The notes under the pieces are model-generated. The model was not told where the DNA came from. It searched no databases and worked only from the letters and a program-made list of their open reading frames with translations. From NCBI GenBank assembly GCA_004380135.1, contig QXCR01000005.1, forward strand, positions 1 through 64,000: a stretch of DNA of 64,000 nucleotides, given 5' to 3'. Positions 11,178-20,694 of this stretch are shown one piece after another (the stretch's first letter is position 1; every line of letters begins with the position of its first letter). A program made the position numbers and the translations under genes. This stretch comes from Stemphylium vesicarium. Its lineage: Eukaryota > Ascomycota > Dothideomycetes > Pleosporales > Pleosporaceae.

Positions 11178-13737
11178 ATGGCCGACGTGACAGTGCTGAG
11201 ATGCTGGCCGGCATGTGTGGATGCCATCGATTGGTCCCCAGACGGCATCATCGCACTAGCGTCTGATGAACGCATAGAGCTACTAGTATGTTATATTCTT
11301 AAAAAAAAAACACTGACACTGTCCACTGACTGTCCCATAGTTTCCTAATACTGTGGATTTCGACAGAGATCAAGTCCTCCCGCAGTGGCAACACGTTCCT
11401 CTCAAGGTGCCTTTGTTCTCAACAGAGGAGCTACCGCTCAAAGAGCCCGCGCCAATAGCCAACTACTCCATAGGGGAGGAAATTTCTAATAGCGCCCCTG
11501 TCAGCATCGCTTGGTCACCTTCTGGTCTTGCAAAGCATCGGAAATGCGCCCTTGCCGTCCTCACTGCAAATTTGACCCTTTCCATCTGGTCAGCCGAAGG
11601 TAAGCCGCAAGACGAGTCAAGTTGGGCAAGGCGCCTCATCATCAACGATGCACTTGTTGAGCATTTCAGCGGATGCGATGATGAGCCTAGCCACCTGGCT
11701 GTTCCCAATAAAGAACGACTGCGATTGAGAAGTCGCATTCGAACTTTTGCGTGGGCGCCAGCTCTTCCTTGCTCTGAACCGGCCGGCATCATTGGGACTC
11801 GCTTATTGTACTCCCAGCATATATTAGCCGTCTCCAATGATGACAATCATCTCGTCTTCGTGGTAGTCGAATCGCCTACTTCTACTCTAGGGGTTGAGCG
11901 GGACTGGAGGGCAGAGGTTCTAGACCACAAGCCCTTGGTGACAGCGCCGAACAGCATCTTCTCGGATCCGACCGTGTTCGAGGATATGGTGCAGCAGCAA
12001 CGTTATATATCTCACATCGCCTGGAGTCCTTGGGTCCTTCGGGGTGACATGTATCATTCGGTGGTTGTTTACGCCACTAACGAAGATGTACGGGCAAGAA
12101 TAATTAGCCATGATCTCGACCGCATGTACATGGAAGATGAAGTGGTATACTCCGGCTTGGAACTGCGGTATGAAGGCCCAATAAGGTGGTCGCCCAAAGT
12201 TGAAGCTGGAGATAGACTGAGGCTTGCCCTCTTTACAAACTCGGGGCTAGTCTGTCTTGCCATATCGGTAGATGATGCCTCAATAATCGAAAAGGAGACA
12301 CATGATCTTGATGGGCGATGGGATCAAGTGTCCGGCGCCACTTGGGATGCTGTCGAAGGCGCAACGCCTCGCCTCCATGTAAGCTCGCTATTATCGACTC
12401 TCAACAGCCCCACGTCTGTTCTTGAGGTCTCTTCCGAAGGTTTAAAAAGTCTCGGTATCCCAAGCTGGCGCGAGAAGATTGAGAACAATCTTGCACTTTT
12501 CAGTGTCAAAAACGGTCTAAAGGGCAACAGTAAGGCCAAGGTCTGGGGCTTGTCAAGTTCTCCACTGGGCAATTTCATCGCGGCCTGCAATAGCGTGCAT
12601 CCCTCGAACATGATCGAATATGGTATACCTGCAGACAGAAGTGGGACCGTCGCCATCAGCTCTTTACGGCAGGGCAGTGAACGGCGAGAGCCTTTTCCAA
12701 AAGACAACGTTAGCGCGGAAGGCGTTACCTATGCCATTCGCAAACTTGCGGAAGATACAGTTGAAGATCCCGACGATATGTCCGCGTTCGCAGAGGACAT
12801 GGTTCAGAAGCTAACACAAGCTTATGCAGCCCCAGTTGCCTCTGAGCACGATCCAGACATGACCACTCTGTATTCTGACGCGAATAATCTCAACGCACTG
12901 ATTAAAGGGTTCAAAACAGCTGCCTTCCTCGACCCAAACACGCTGAAAGACCGCTACGCAGTACTCGTTTCACTGGCTTGTAAGACTGGATCTTTGCACG
13001 AGCTTTCAAGAACACTTATCGCCTATCGCCTCGCCAATGCATTACAACGTCTTCCATTAACACTGTTGCACACTTCCTTTAGTATGGAAATACTTGCTCA
13101 GCATAAGCAACTCATCAAACTTCTAAACAACGTCATGGGAGCTAGCTCCGCGGAAGTCGGAAATCCAGCGACCCAGGGTGCCTTGCCTGGCGGTGTTGGT
13201 ACGGACGACAATGCTACCCAGACTGCTCAAGTATCTGCAGCTACTTGGGAAGACACTTGCGACTTTTGCTCTGCCTCGATACCATTTACCGACTTGAAGT
13301 CAGCCTCATGCATGAACGGACATCTGTTCCCAAGATGCGGATTGAGCTTCCTTGCTATACAAGCACCTGGCATCACCAAGTACTGCGGTATCTGCAGTAT
13401 GCCGTTCTTAAGTGATGAGTTCGTCATGGCTCAGGAATTTGCGGAAGGTGGGGGAAACGAAGAAACGACAGCGGACAGTTTCATGACGAGCGTGGTCGAG
13501 AATGGAGATCAATCGGTGGATGGAGATGAAAAGCACCAGGACATTGACGGCATGGACACAGCAAAAGAAGACGATACGCCTAATGGTCAGGGACGAGAAG
13601 AGCAAGAGACTGTCGAAACTGAGGAGGAGGAAGAAGACGCCGAAGATGGACCAAGAGACCTGCCTGTCACTTTAGCACGCGTGCTGTTCCTAGCCTGCGA
13701 TGCTTGTATCTACTGTGGTGGGAAGTATGTTGGGTAA
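11178..13737 (+). CDS. TFIIIC subunit with delta-N WD40-like domain and TFIIIC zinc finger
   Basis: Exons 11178-11285 and 11341-13737 (intron GTATGT...CATAG containing an A10 run) give 834 residues. The N-terminal half has WD40-like repeats (DAIDWSPDG, SIAWSPSG, HIAWSPWV, IRWSPK), matching the TFIIIC delta N-terminal domain. Near residues 665-725 lies the C-terminal TFIIIC zinc finger, with CDFC, a C-x3-H-x4-C step and CGIC, after which comes an acidic tail and a final C-x2-C. This is the fungal counterpart of the human 90 kDa subunit (GTF3C4), contacting Pol III promoters in the nucleus. The start is the ATG just before DVTVLRCWP. Family assignment is strong; orthology to a named yeast subunit is not claimed. 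Confidence 0.88.
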
Positions 13738-13881
13738 AGTCCAATAGATGTACAATACAACTGGTCGCACCGGGAACCAGTAATCTCAACTTTCATTCGC
13801 GTACAGAGGCTGGCGCTAGGTCGTCTACAAATTCTATAGGGTAGGTAGGAGTGACTTAGGTATCTAATAGTCTCCCTCGAA

Positions 13882-14275
13882 CTACCTTAATGCGGCATTC
13901 GTATTAGGAACGCCGAGGGCTAGGTTGATCGAATGGCGATCAAGGCGAATGGGAAACCAGTATACAATTGCCAGTGACGGTTTGGTATGCCCGGCTTGGT
14001 TGTACCCCAATTGGTTTAGTAGTGAGCAAATAGACGGGTTGGAAACATCGGCTGTGGCAAATTGATGGTGCTCAGTCGAATTGAGGCCGGAGGTAGGATA
14101 GCTTCCAACGACAAGGATCTTGGACTGAAACGATCCTGAGTTTTGGCGTGCGACGATTCCTCCTGTCTTAACCACTTGGGTATATCTGGGATAATAGGCT
14201 CACTCTCAATAGCGTCACGCCACCACTCGTCAGTTATTGGATCCACCGTGAGCCAGGTGGATGTTCCGAAAGCAG
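13882..14275 (-). pseudogene. Copy A of an unrecognised repeated gene family (fragment, frameshifted)
   Basis: Minus-strand fragment beginning TSTWLTVDPITDEWWRDAIE and continuing SEPIIPDIPKWLRQEE. It matches copies B (14887-16302) and C (18685-20226). Near 14125-14140 the match moves to another frame (NSGSFQSKILVVGSY ... YWFPIRL), so one base has been lost or gained. The 5' part seen in B and C (acidic repeats, IEDIQ block) is missing. No start codon precedes it. It is a relic, opposite in orientation to the other copies. Function unknown. Confidence 0.6.
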
Positions 14276-14886
14276 TGTGGAGATAGATAGAGGTAAGAAC
14301 GAAGATGTATCACGCAATTTTGTGTAGACCGTAGAAGTAAGATGCAATCAAACTTAAGTTGCGTAGTGCAGGGTTGCTAGTGTTATAATAGATACAAGGT
14401 GATGCTGAAGTTCGACTAATTGACGCCAGCGCCGTTTTTGCTAAGTAAGCCCTACCCCCGTGACTATCTTTTCACCCTCCACTCTCTTACGCATTCTTAA
14501 TTCCGACCCTCTTACACGTTACACAATACTCTGGAGCTAATACTCTACAATATATTACAAATTCTTTTACAGCCTCTGTTATCTTGATACATCTATGTCT
14601 ATCTGGCTAGCAGAAATCATCATCAAGCGTAGACTAAGGACGCTCCTGCCGTATCGCAGAGGCTTGAGGCAGAGATGAGGTCATGCTCAAAGCTCATCCC
14701 ACCCCCCTCACCTGCGTCTCGTCTTGTCTCTTCCCATCAGCTCGCCTTGTCTCTTCCCATTTGCTCGACTTGTCTTTTCCCATCTGCTCGATTTATTATC
14801 TACTCTCGCTCACTACTCGACCACTTGCTCTCATTCCGAAGCTCAGTCCAAGACTGTCCTGCTACTTTTTTACACACGGAAATGCA
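14276..14886. other. AT-rich spacer between copies A and B
   Basis: About 600 bp, AT-rich and pyrimidine-biased (many CTCTTA and TACAA runs), ending in a Ser/Leu-rich open stretch just before the copy B start. Repeats of ctcgtcttgtctcttcccatc-like sequence (14718-14790) are visible. No gene supported. Confidence 0.35.
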
Positions 14887-16302
14887 ATGGCACGACATGA
14901 AAAGAATGCATTACTTCAGCAGGCAGAAGATAGTAGGCAAACCCGGTTAGACACGTACTTCACTCTCAGCGCAAACCCCACCACCCTGGCCAGCAAGGCG
15001 CCTAATACTTCACCTTACCATAAGCCTGCTACCTCCCCCAGCAAAGCGCCTACTGCCTCCTTCAGTAAAGCGCCCATCGCCTCCTCCAGCAAGTCGCCTA
15101 TCGTCTCGTCCAGCGAAGCGCCGAATAGCTCATCAGTATATGAGCAGGATACACAAACAGCGCTCCGCAGATCTATGCGCCCGCCTTATCAGGTATGTTA
15201 TATCCTTTTTGTTACTTATGTAGACCTATACTGTAACGATTTGGGCCTTGCCAAGATCCACTCCGGTACAAGTTGGGTACGGCTATCGCTAATATACTTT
15301 ATCATCCCACACACGTATATAGCTGCCCTCCTTCGTAGCTATACAAATGACAGCGCAGTCCTCCCCCTCTTCTCACACCGTTACATATACTAACAAGGTA
15401 CAAAGCCAGTAGGAACCGCGTTTAATATATGCGTGGTTTCATCAGACAGCCCTGACAACGCTGGGCACAACTGCGATGCCAGCGACATTGACAGTAGCGA
15501 TGGCGATGACCCCACTAAAACCGAGGATAGGGATTACATGGACAGTAGCGATGGCAATAGCGACACTACAACTGGCTATGGGGATAGCATCGACAGTAGC
15601 GATAGCGATACCACAACTGGCTATGGTGACGACACCGTCACAGGCGACAAGCACCCAAGGAGTCAGCGTAGCTCAAATGGGGACACAAAGATGACGCTTC
15701 AGGACCTCCCCCGTGTTAAAGCTGGACTACGTTTACCCTCTGACCATCGGCTTCTCAGTCCCGACATTACGCGTCAAGAGGTCATTGAGGACATACAAGA
15801 TTTTGCGCCAGAACTGTCCTCTAACCACCCGCGTATCAAAGCTTTCTTGCAGGGCCTAGGAAAGACGAAGTTCATCCCGTACACAATTCCTGACGGGGTA
15901 AAGACACCATCTTCGTGGGCACACATCGAAGAGAGGACAGATCGTTGGTGGGAACAGGCCCTTGAGAACGAACCAGTTGTTCCGAACCCCCCTCATGGCT
16001 TCGCCAAGCCAAGTCCAACTACACCGAACCATCTGGTACACTTGACTCGACTATCATGGTAATTTGGGAATACCCCACGCTGGATCCTAAAACGACACTA
16101 CACCTACGTTTCGCTGAACTGATGAGGCTTGTGGGCATCACCCTCTCTCACCTCGGTACCTCGGTAGTTGCCCAGGCTTAAGAGGGTTGTCGCTCAAACT
16201 CTTTGGAAGTCAGTCGACGACCTTAACTTTGTCTCCAAGAACCTTCGGAAGTTCTCTCTTTGCTTCTCAGACGTCGCTGAAAATAAGCTTATGGGAAGTG
16301 AG
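14887..16302 (+). pseudogene. Copy B of the unrecognised repeated family, cut by a MITE
   Basis: A first exon (ATG 14887, MARHEKNALLQQAEDSRQ) contains four 24-nt repeats (SKAPTASF, SKAPIASS, SKSPIVSS, SEAPNSSS) and may end at GTATGT (15193). Downstream, 15433-16062 is open: acidic repeats (DSSDSDTTTGYGDD), then EVIEDIQDFAPELS and TDRWWEQALENEPVVP, aligning with copy C. After 16020 homology moves to another frame (LDSTIMVIWEYP), then a further coding-like piece ends KLMGSE at 16302, the MITE target site. Frameshifts and the insertion make it a pseudogene. No known family recognised; B and C share domain order. Confidence 0.6.
16295..16302. repeat. Target-site duplication, left
   Basis: GAAGTGAG immediately before the left terminal inverted repeat; repeated exactly at 16679-16686. 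Confidence 0.85.
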
Positions 16303-16678
16303 TAGGCTGGCAAATGGGTCTCCTCATCGGGAACTCAAATCCGCGATATCTCTATACATAATAACCCGATATAGACAATTGATAGCTTATTCCATAGCCT
16401 AAATCTACATCTAGATTTTGTATGTAGAAAGTCTTTCTCTTAAGCTAATAATAAAAAGGTTATTAGCTAACCCACGTTGCTAAGAGTTGGGTCTCCACAT
16501 TTTGCTCCGAACTAAGATATCTAGCTAGGTACTGTAGCTAGCTAGATGCTTTCTACATATAAAATACAGGCCTATATTTAGGCTATAAAATAAGCTATTA
16601 ATCGTCTAAATTGGGTTAGAGCCTGTAGAGATATTGCAGCTTTTTAGATCCCGATGTGGAGACCCATTTACCAGCCTA
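16303..16678. mobile_element. hAT-like MITE with long terminal inverted repeats
   Basis: A 376-bp non-coding element. The left end 16303-16431 and the right end 16549-16678 are inverted repeats of about 129 bp, beginning TAGGCTGG(C/T)AAATGGG and ending TATGTAGAAAG, roughly three quarters identical by eye. An exact 8-bp duplication GAAGTGAG flanks it, the size typical of hAT transposases. The interior is very AT-rich and holds a perfect hairpin (gctaataa...ttattagc, 16444-16467). It encodes no protein, so it would depend on a transposase elsewhere. Many differences between the two arms are C/T or G/A, consistent with repeat-induced point mutation. Confidence 0.85.
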
Positions 16679-16686
16679 GAAGTGAG
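16679..16686. repeat. Target-site duplication, right
   Basis: GAAGTGAG directly after the right inverted repeat, identical to 16295-16302. Confidence 0.85.
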
Positions 16687-16827
16687 TCACTCTTGCACAA
16701 TGTTGTATGCGGCTGGTGTGATACCGTGGAAGTCATCCTCTTGGCCTTCAAACAGATTTGTCGCCTTATAGTTCAAGTCTGCAGCTTTCGCCTTAGATTC
16801 CTTGACGGCGTTGATAAAGTCGGACAT
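16687..16827 (-). CDS. Short hypothetical ORF beside the MITE
   Basis: A 46-residue frame starting MSDFINAVKESKAKAADLNY, with a good initiation context (caccaaaATG) and hydrophilic helical composition; its stop codon abuts the MITE target duplication. It could be a small gene or the relic of a larger one. The antisense frame is also open. No family recognised. Confidence 0.3.
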   Translation of the reverse strand: MSDFINAVKESKAKAADLNYKATNLFEGQEDDFHGITPAAYNIVQE

Positions 16828-16992
16828 TTTGGTGAGTGTATGGGGGATGGAGTTCTCGGGTTCTCGCTCGCTGTATATTTCTATGCTCCTTAGTACCATG
16901 TTACTGATTAGGTTGCCTCCTTTTCATCATTGCATCATTGCATTTCTCATTTGTCGAATGCTTTCAGCTTTTCTCTCTCTCTCTCTTTGGCC

Positions 16993-17859
16993 TTAGATGC
17001 GGGGGTCATGTAGGCTTCCGGCTCCGAGATAGCTGCACAGATAATCATCTGAGCAAGGTATGAAGTCTCCTGAGGGATACGTCGGCCAGTATCCAGAGAC
17101 GCGTTTGGCTTCGCGGGAACTTCGTGTACAGATGTGGTTGGCAGCAATCACGGAGTGCAAGTCTTGGAAATGTGGTCTCCTCATCGAACCTGCGCTTACG
17201 CCTAGTACCAGCGCGAAAAAATAGACGACAACGATATGTTCGGCTGGAGGTAGACTTTCGCGAGCTGGTGGGAGGGCGCCAGGTGGTACGAGCGGTTGCG
17301 CCTCGGTAGCAGGCTTCGGTTCAGCGTGCCGTCGAGCTGGCCGGCCGCTGTCCATCCGTTGGCTACATGTGTGGTTCACTCGAGAACAGAATCTCTAGAT
17401 GTCTTGCGAAGTTGGCTTACTGCCCACAAAAATTTGTCTTGCTGCTTCAGCCGCCGGAGTCTTAGCCTTGCTGAAAGTGCGCGCATCGTTTCTACTCTTG
17501 ACAAGAAACTTGAAGAAATCGTATGCAGCCGAGGCGAGTTATTTAGCATTGTCCAAGAATGTCTAGCAAGCTGAGGTGGCTTGCAGGTGAGCGCGGATAA
17601 TGCAGCCAGAGTAGGCCCATACTGTGGCCGTGATGACGTCAGGGCTTCTAATGAAGCTACCTGGCGTCTTTTGTACTTGGTCGGCCCTAGTCATTATCAT
17701 GTTGATAATATCTTCGCGCGTCGATACGCCGATTGACTTCTCCTTGTTCCTTGCCTTCACTCCGTGGATCCGCTCGATAAATATGGGAAGTGAGAGTAAG
17801 CTAGGTTCTTGGACCCAAGTCTTAAACTCCTTTTTGGGAGGCCAATATGTGTTAGTCAT
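16993..17859 (-). pseudogene. Decayed gene with CAG/CAA to stop changes
   Basis: From ATG 17859 (MTNTYWPPKKEFKTWVQEPS) one frame runs to 16993, broken by TAG 17563-17565, TAA 17539-17541 and TAG 17395-17397. Between the stops the sequence stays protein-like (LASAAYDFFKFLVKSRNDAR, AAEAARQIFVGSKP). Reading the first two stops as CAG and CAA gives an uninterrupted sequence of about 154 codons; both are CpA to TpA changes. Beyond 17395 the frame is Pro/Ala-rich with a hydrophobic patch (HIVVVYFFALVLG), and coding likeness moves to a second frame (GRRIPQETSYLAQMIICAAI) near 16950-17150, by intron or frameshift. Family unknown. Confidence 0.5.
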
Positions 17860-18236
17860 GTCGCTATAGTGACAGTAATATACTCTATGTCCTTTTTTGT
17901 TAATTCTGTAATAGGTCTTGAGAGAGGCTATAGAAAGCTAGAATTACAGGAAATATAGAACAAAGGTAAAGAAGAAAGTCTTTAACGAAGGTTCTAGGAA
18001 AAAGAACTCGTACTTGTGTTTTGTAAATAACAAGGCAGCATCCTAATACTATTTAACTAATCTAAAGCTATTCGTATCACTCTATCTTATGCTTTTGTAC
18101 TTGACTTTCACAGTAATTACACACACAATTACTAGACATAGTATACATTCTAGGATTTACCTTACTATTATACTTATATACACCTCTTCTACCTTATCAC
18201 CCTACTTTTCCTTCCCTCTTCTCTTACCCCCTGTTA
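17860..18236. other. AT-rich gene-free stretch
   Basis: Clearly AT-richer than the flanking genes, with many TA and TATA runs and no coding likeness. Probably relic repeat DNA. Confidence 0.5.
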
Positions 18237-18380
18237 TCCTCTCTCTCTCTTCCTCTCTCTCTCTCTTCCTCTCTCTCTCTCTTCCTCTCTCTCTCTCTTC
18301 CTCTCTCTCTCTCTTCCTCTCTCTCTCTCTTCCTCTCTCTCTCTCTTCCTCTCTCTTCCTCTCTCTCCCTCTCTCTCAGT
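18237..18380. repeat. CT-rich microsatellite
   Basis: About 140 bp of nearly pure CT with a recurring CTTCC interruption, giving a higher-order period of about 16-18 bp. The minus strand reads as (GRERERE)n, an artefact of the repeat. Confidence 0.9.
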
Positions 18381-18684
18381 CTCTTGTTGTCTCTAGTGCT
18401 GTACCCCACCTCACTGGTACATCATGCCGCTGCAGTAGTCAAGGATAGACGCGTATTGCCCGCCATCAGTTTCTATTACGGCACCGAAACTGAAGAAGCG
18501 GCTTGCATGCCGCTCGCCTGACCCACCAACTAGCGACAATGACAACAGCAGCAACAGCGGCGACGACAACGACAGAAGCAATGATCTTCAAAAGGCCGTA
18601 CGGTGCTCGGTCCGAACAGCAAGAGCAGTATGTTGACTTCACTATCCTTCGTCTGCATATCTAACAGTTGGTTTAAAGGAAAAG
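18381..18684. other. Spacer before copy C, possible first exon
   Basis: Contains Ser/Asp/Asn-rich codons (SDNDNSSNSGDDNDRSND) and a GTATGT (18629) followed by CTAACAG (18667), so it may hold the upstream exon and intron of copy C, as in copy B. No start codon could be fixed. Confidence 0.35.
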
Positions 18685-20226
18685 ATGCGACATAACGAGA
18701 GCCGACGCCACCCTGGCACTGACCTCAACCCAGTCCTAATATCATCCAACGGGCCTACTACTGTCAAAGAGGAGGCCATCAGCAGCGAGCTCAACGATGC
18801 GACTAGCCGCAGAGACAACAAGAACACCAGCGACAAGGACGATGATGCGACTAGCGTTAGGGACAACGAAGGCACCAGTGACGACGACGAGGATGCGACT
18901 AGCAGCGAGCCCGAAGAACAAGTCATGGCCCCTATAGATACCGGTGCCAACCCTCGCCTCCCATAGGATGCTCGACTATTCGACGCGGGCATTTCCGAAG
19001 CAGCAATCATTGAAGACATTCAACGAATAGCACCAATGCTTTCCCCCCACCGGTCGTCTATAAGCCGCTTCCTAGAGCTGGTGAGAGATCCTTCGAGACC
19101 TCGACACAGCATCCCGGCCAAAGTCCAGACGCCCACGACTTGGACAAGCATTGACGATGAAACCGACCTTTGGTGGGAAAAGGCTATCGAGGACGAGCCG
19201 CTGATACCGGGCCTACCAACCTGGGTTCGACAAGACGAAGCCTTACATGTCAAAATCTCAGGTTCATTGCAATCTACCATGCTTATCCTTGGGTCTTACT
19301 CTTATTCTGACCCTGAATTAACGGAGCACGCTCGATACAGCACCAGAGATGACATGTCTAATGAGGCTACTGGTTTACTGCTCATAAAGCTGGCCTGGAT
19401 CAACCAAATACGCCCTCAATCGCAATGATAGATTGGTTCCCCATCAGACTCAGCCATACCGAGCTTAAGTCCCCGTCATCTGGTGCCAGCAAGAGTTGCA
19501 AGCCGCCCACATATCCAGTCGCAGCTCTACCCCCCAGGCTCGTGGAATATTTGGGGTAACACTATCTGGCAGGCTGTCCGTCAATCCAAGGCTAGAATCG
19601 TATTAGTTATGGGCCGACCAGCGCATGTGATCTACCACAAATACCTCCTAGAGAGCAATATCGAACACGACCTTATCTTCGCGCCCTTTATGCCATGCGG
19701 GGCCTCAGCAGACCTATACGCGGTTCTGGAAAAGGGTCCCGATAATTCCATCGAGAGAATTGCGTTGTTCGTTATCCGCCCTGGGCACTATGCGAATTCG
19801 AGATCCTACAGTCCCCAAGAGAACATGACGGTTGCGCTGCGCAGGCTCGCCGTCCGCGAACGTTTGTATGGCTTGTTGTCCGTCTACACCCAACAAGACA
19901 TCCGACCAGCCTTACTATTGTCTAAGGACTACCTCGTCATACCCAGGATAGGGTTTTGTCTAACCTTGTCCTTCCTCGTGAACAGCAATGGAAGGACATT
20001 GCAGCTGGTGTTCGACCTCCCTTTCAACGGACGGATCGGAATGACGGTGAGAAGGTACCTCAAAGCACACCCCAAAATCGACAAAGAGACCGCTAGTCGT
20101 ATCATATGTCCTCCGAAGGTCGTTATCAAAGATGAAGCAGGACAAATACAGTGCTTTTTTGGTCTACAAGATCTCTGGGTGCTTACCAGATTCTACGCGC
20201 AGCTCTTCGGTTTGTATGGTACCTGA
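18685..20226 (+). pseudogene. Copy C of the unrecognised repeated family, longest copy
   Basis: From ATG 18685 (MRHNESRRHPGTDLNPVL) come two and a half 16-residue acidic repeats (DATSRRDNKNTSDKDD), then TAG at 18964-18966 exactly inside the block aligned with copy B (B: LPSDHRLL; C: LP-stop-DARLF). The frame continues with AAIIEDIQRIAPMLS, TDLWWEKAIEDEPLIP, LPTWVRQDE and a stop at 19426. Homology to copy A resumes in another frame (IDWFPIRL, about 19430). A long frame then runs to 20226 (WNIWGNTIWQAVRQSKARIV, ATG 19609, 206 codons) and looks intact. At least one nonsense and one frameshift argue for a pseudogene, unless the C-terminal part is used alone. No known domain recognised. Confidence 0.55.
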
Positions 20227-20694
20227 AGTACCACTGGTCCAACAAGTGTCAACAGGCAGCTCACGGCGTATGCGCCTTGGTGGTTCTTTGCACAGGAGGA
20301 GACTACCTTAATTTGCTCACCTGGATGCGCAAGTTCGTCTCATATTTTGGCATTACCTCGGTGTTGCAGAACAGGAATTGCAAGAAACTTTAATGTTGTG
20401 AAGGACTAGGGCTGACGAAGCCGGCCACATTTCGGCGGCCGCGGGTTTATATCCATTGGGAATGATTGTCTCCCCCATTGTCGATCTCCCCACTAACCCC
20501 ACATCATCATGCACCTTGTCATCCCGGCCAGCATATCTGCCCGCCTATCATGAGCCGGCATGATGCAATGGTAGCGATCTCGGCATTTCGGTCAAGCATC
20601 TGCGCGGAAAGCTTGGGTTTCCTTTATGAGCCCCTCATCCCGTGTCATTCGATATGCGTTTTTGCTTCATTCTCTTCAGTTTCGAGCGCTTGCA
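20227..20694. other. Promoter region of the MFS transporter
   Basis: 468 bp between copy C and the MFS gene. An in-frame ATG at 20626 would extend the transporter by 23 residues, but that extension has no family match. Nothing else seen. Confidence 0.4.

Noticed and set aside
18224..18409. Minus-strand frame of repeated Arg-Glu
   Set aside because: It is the translation of the CT microsatellite, not a gene.
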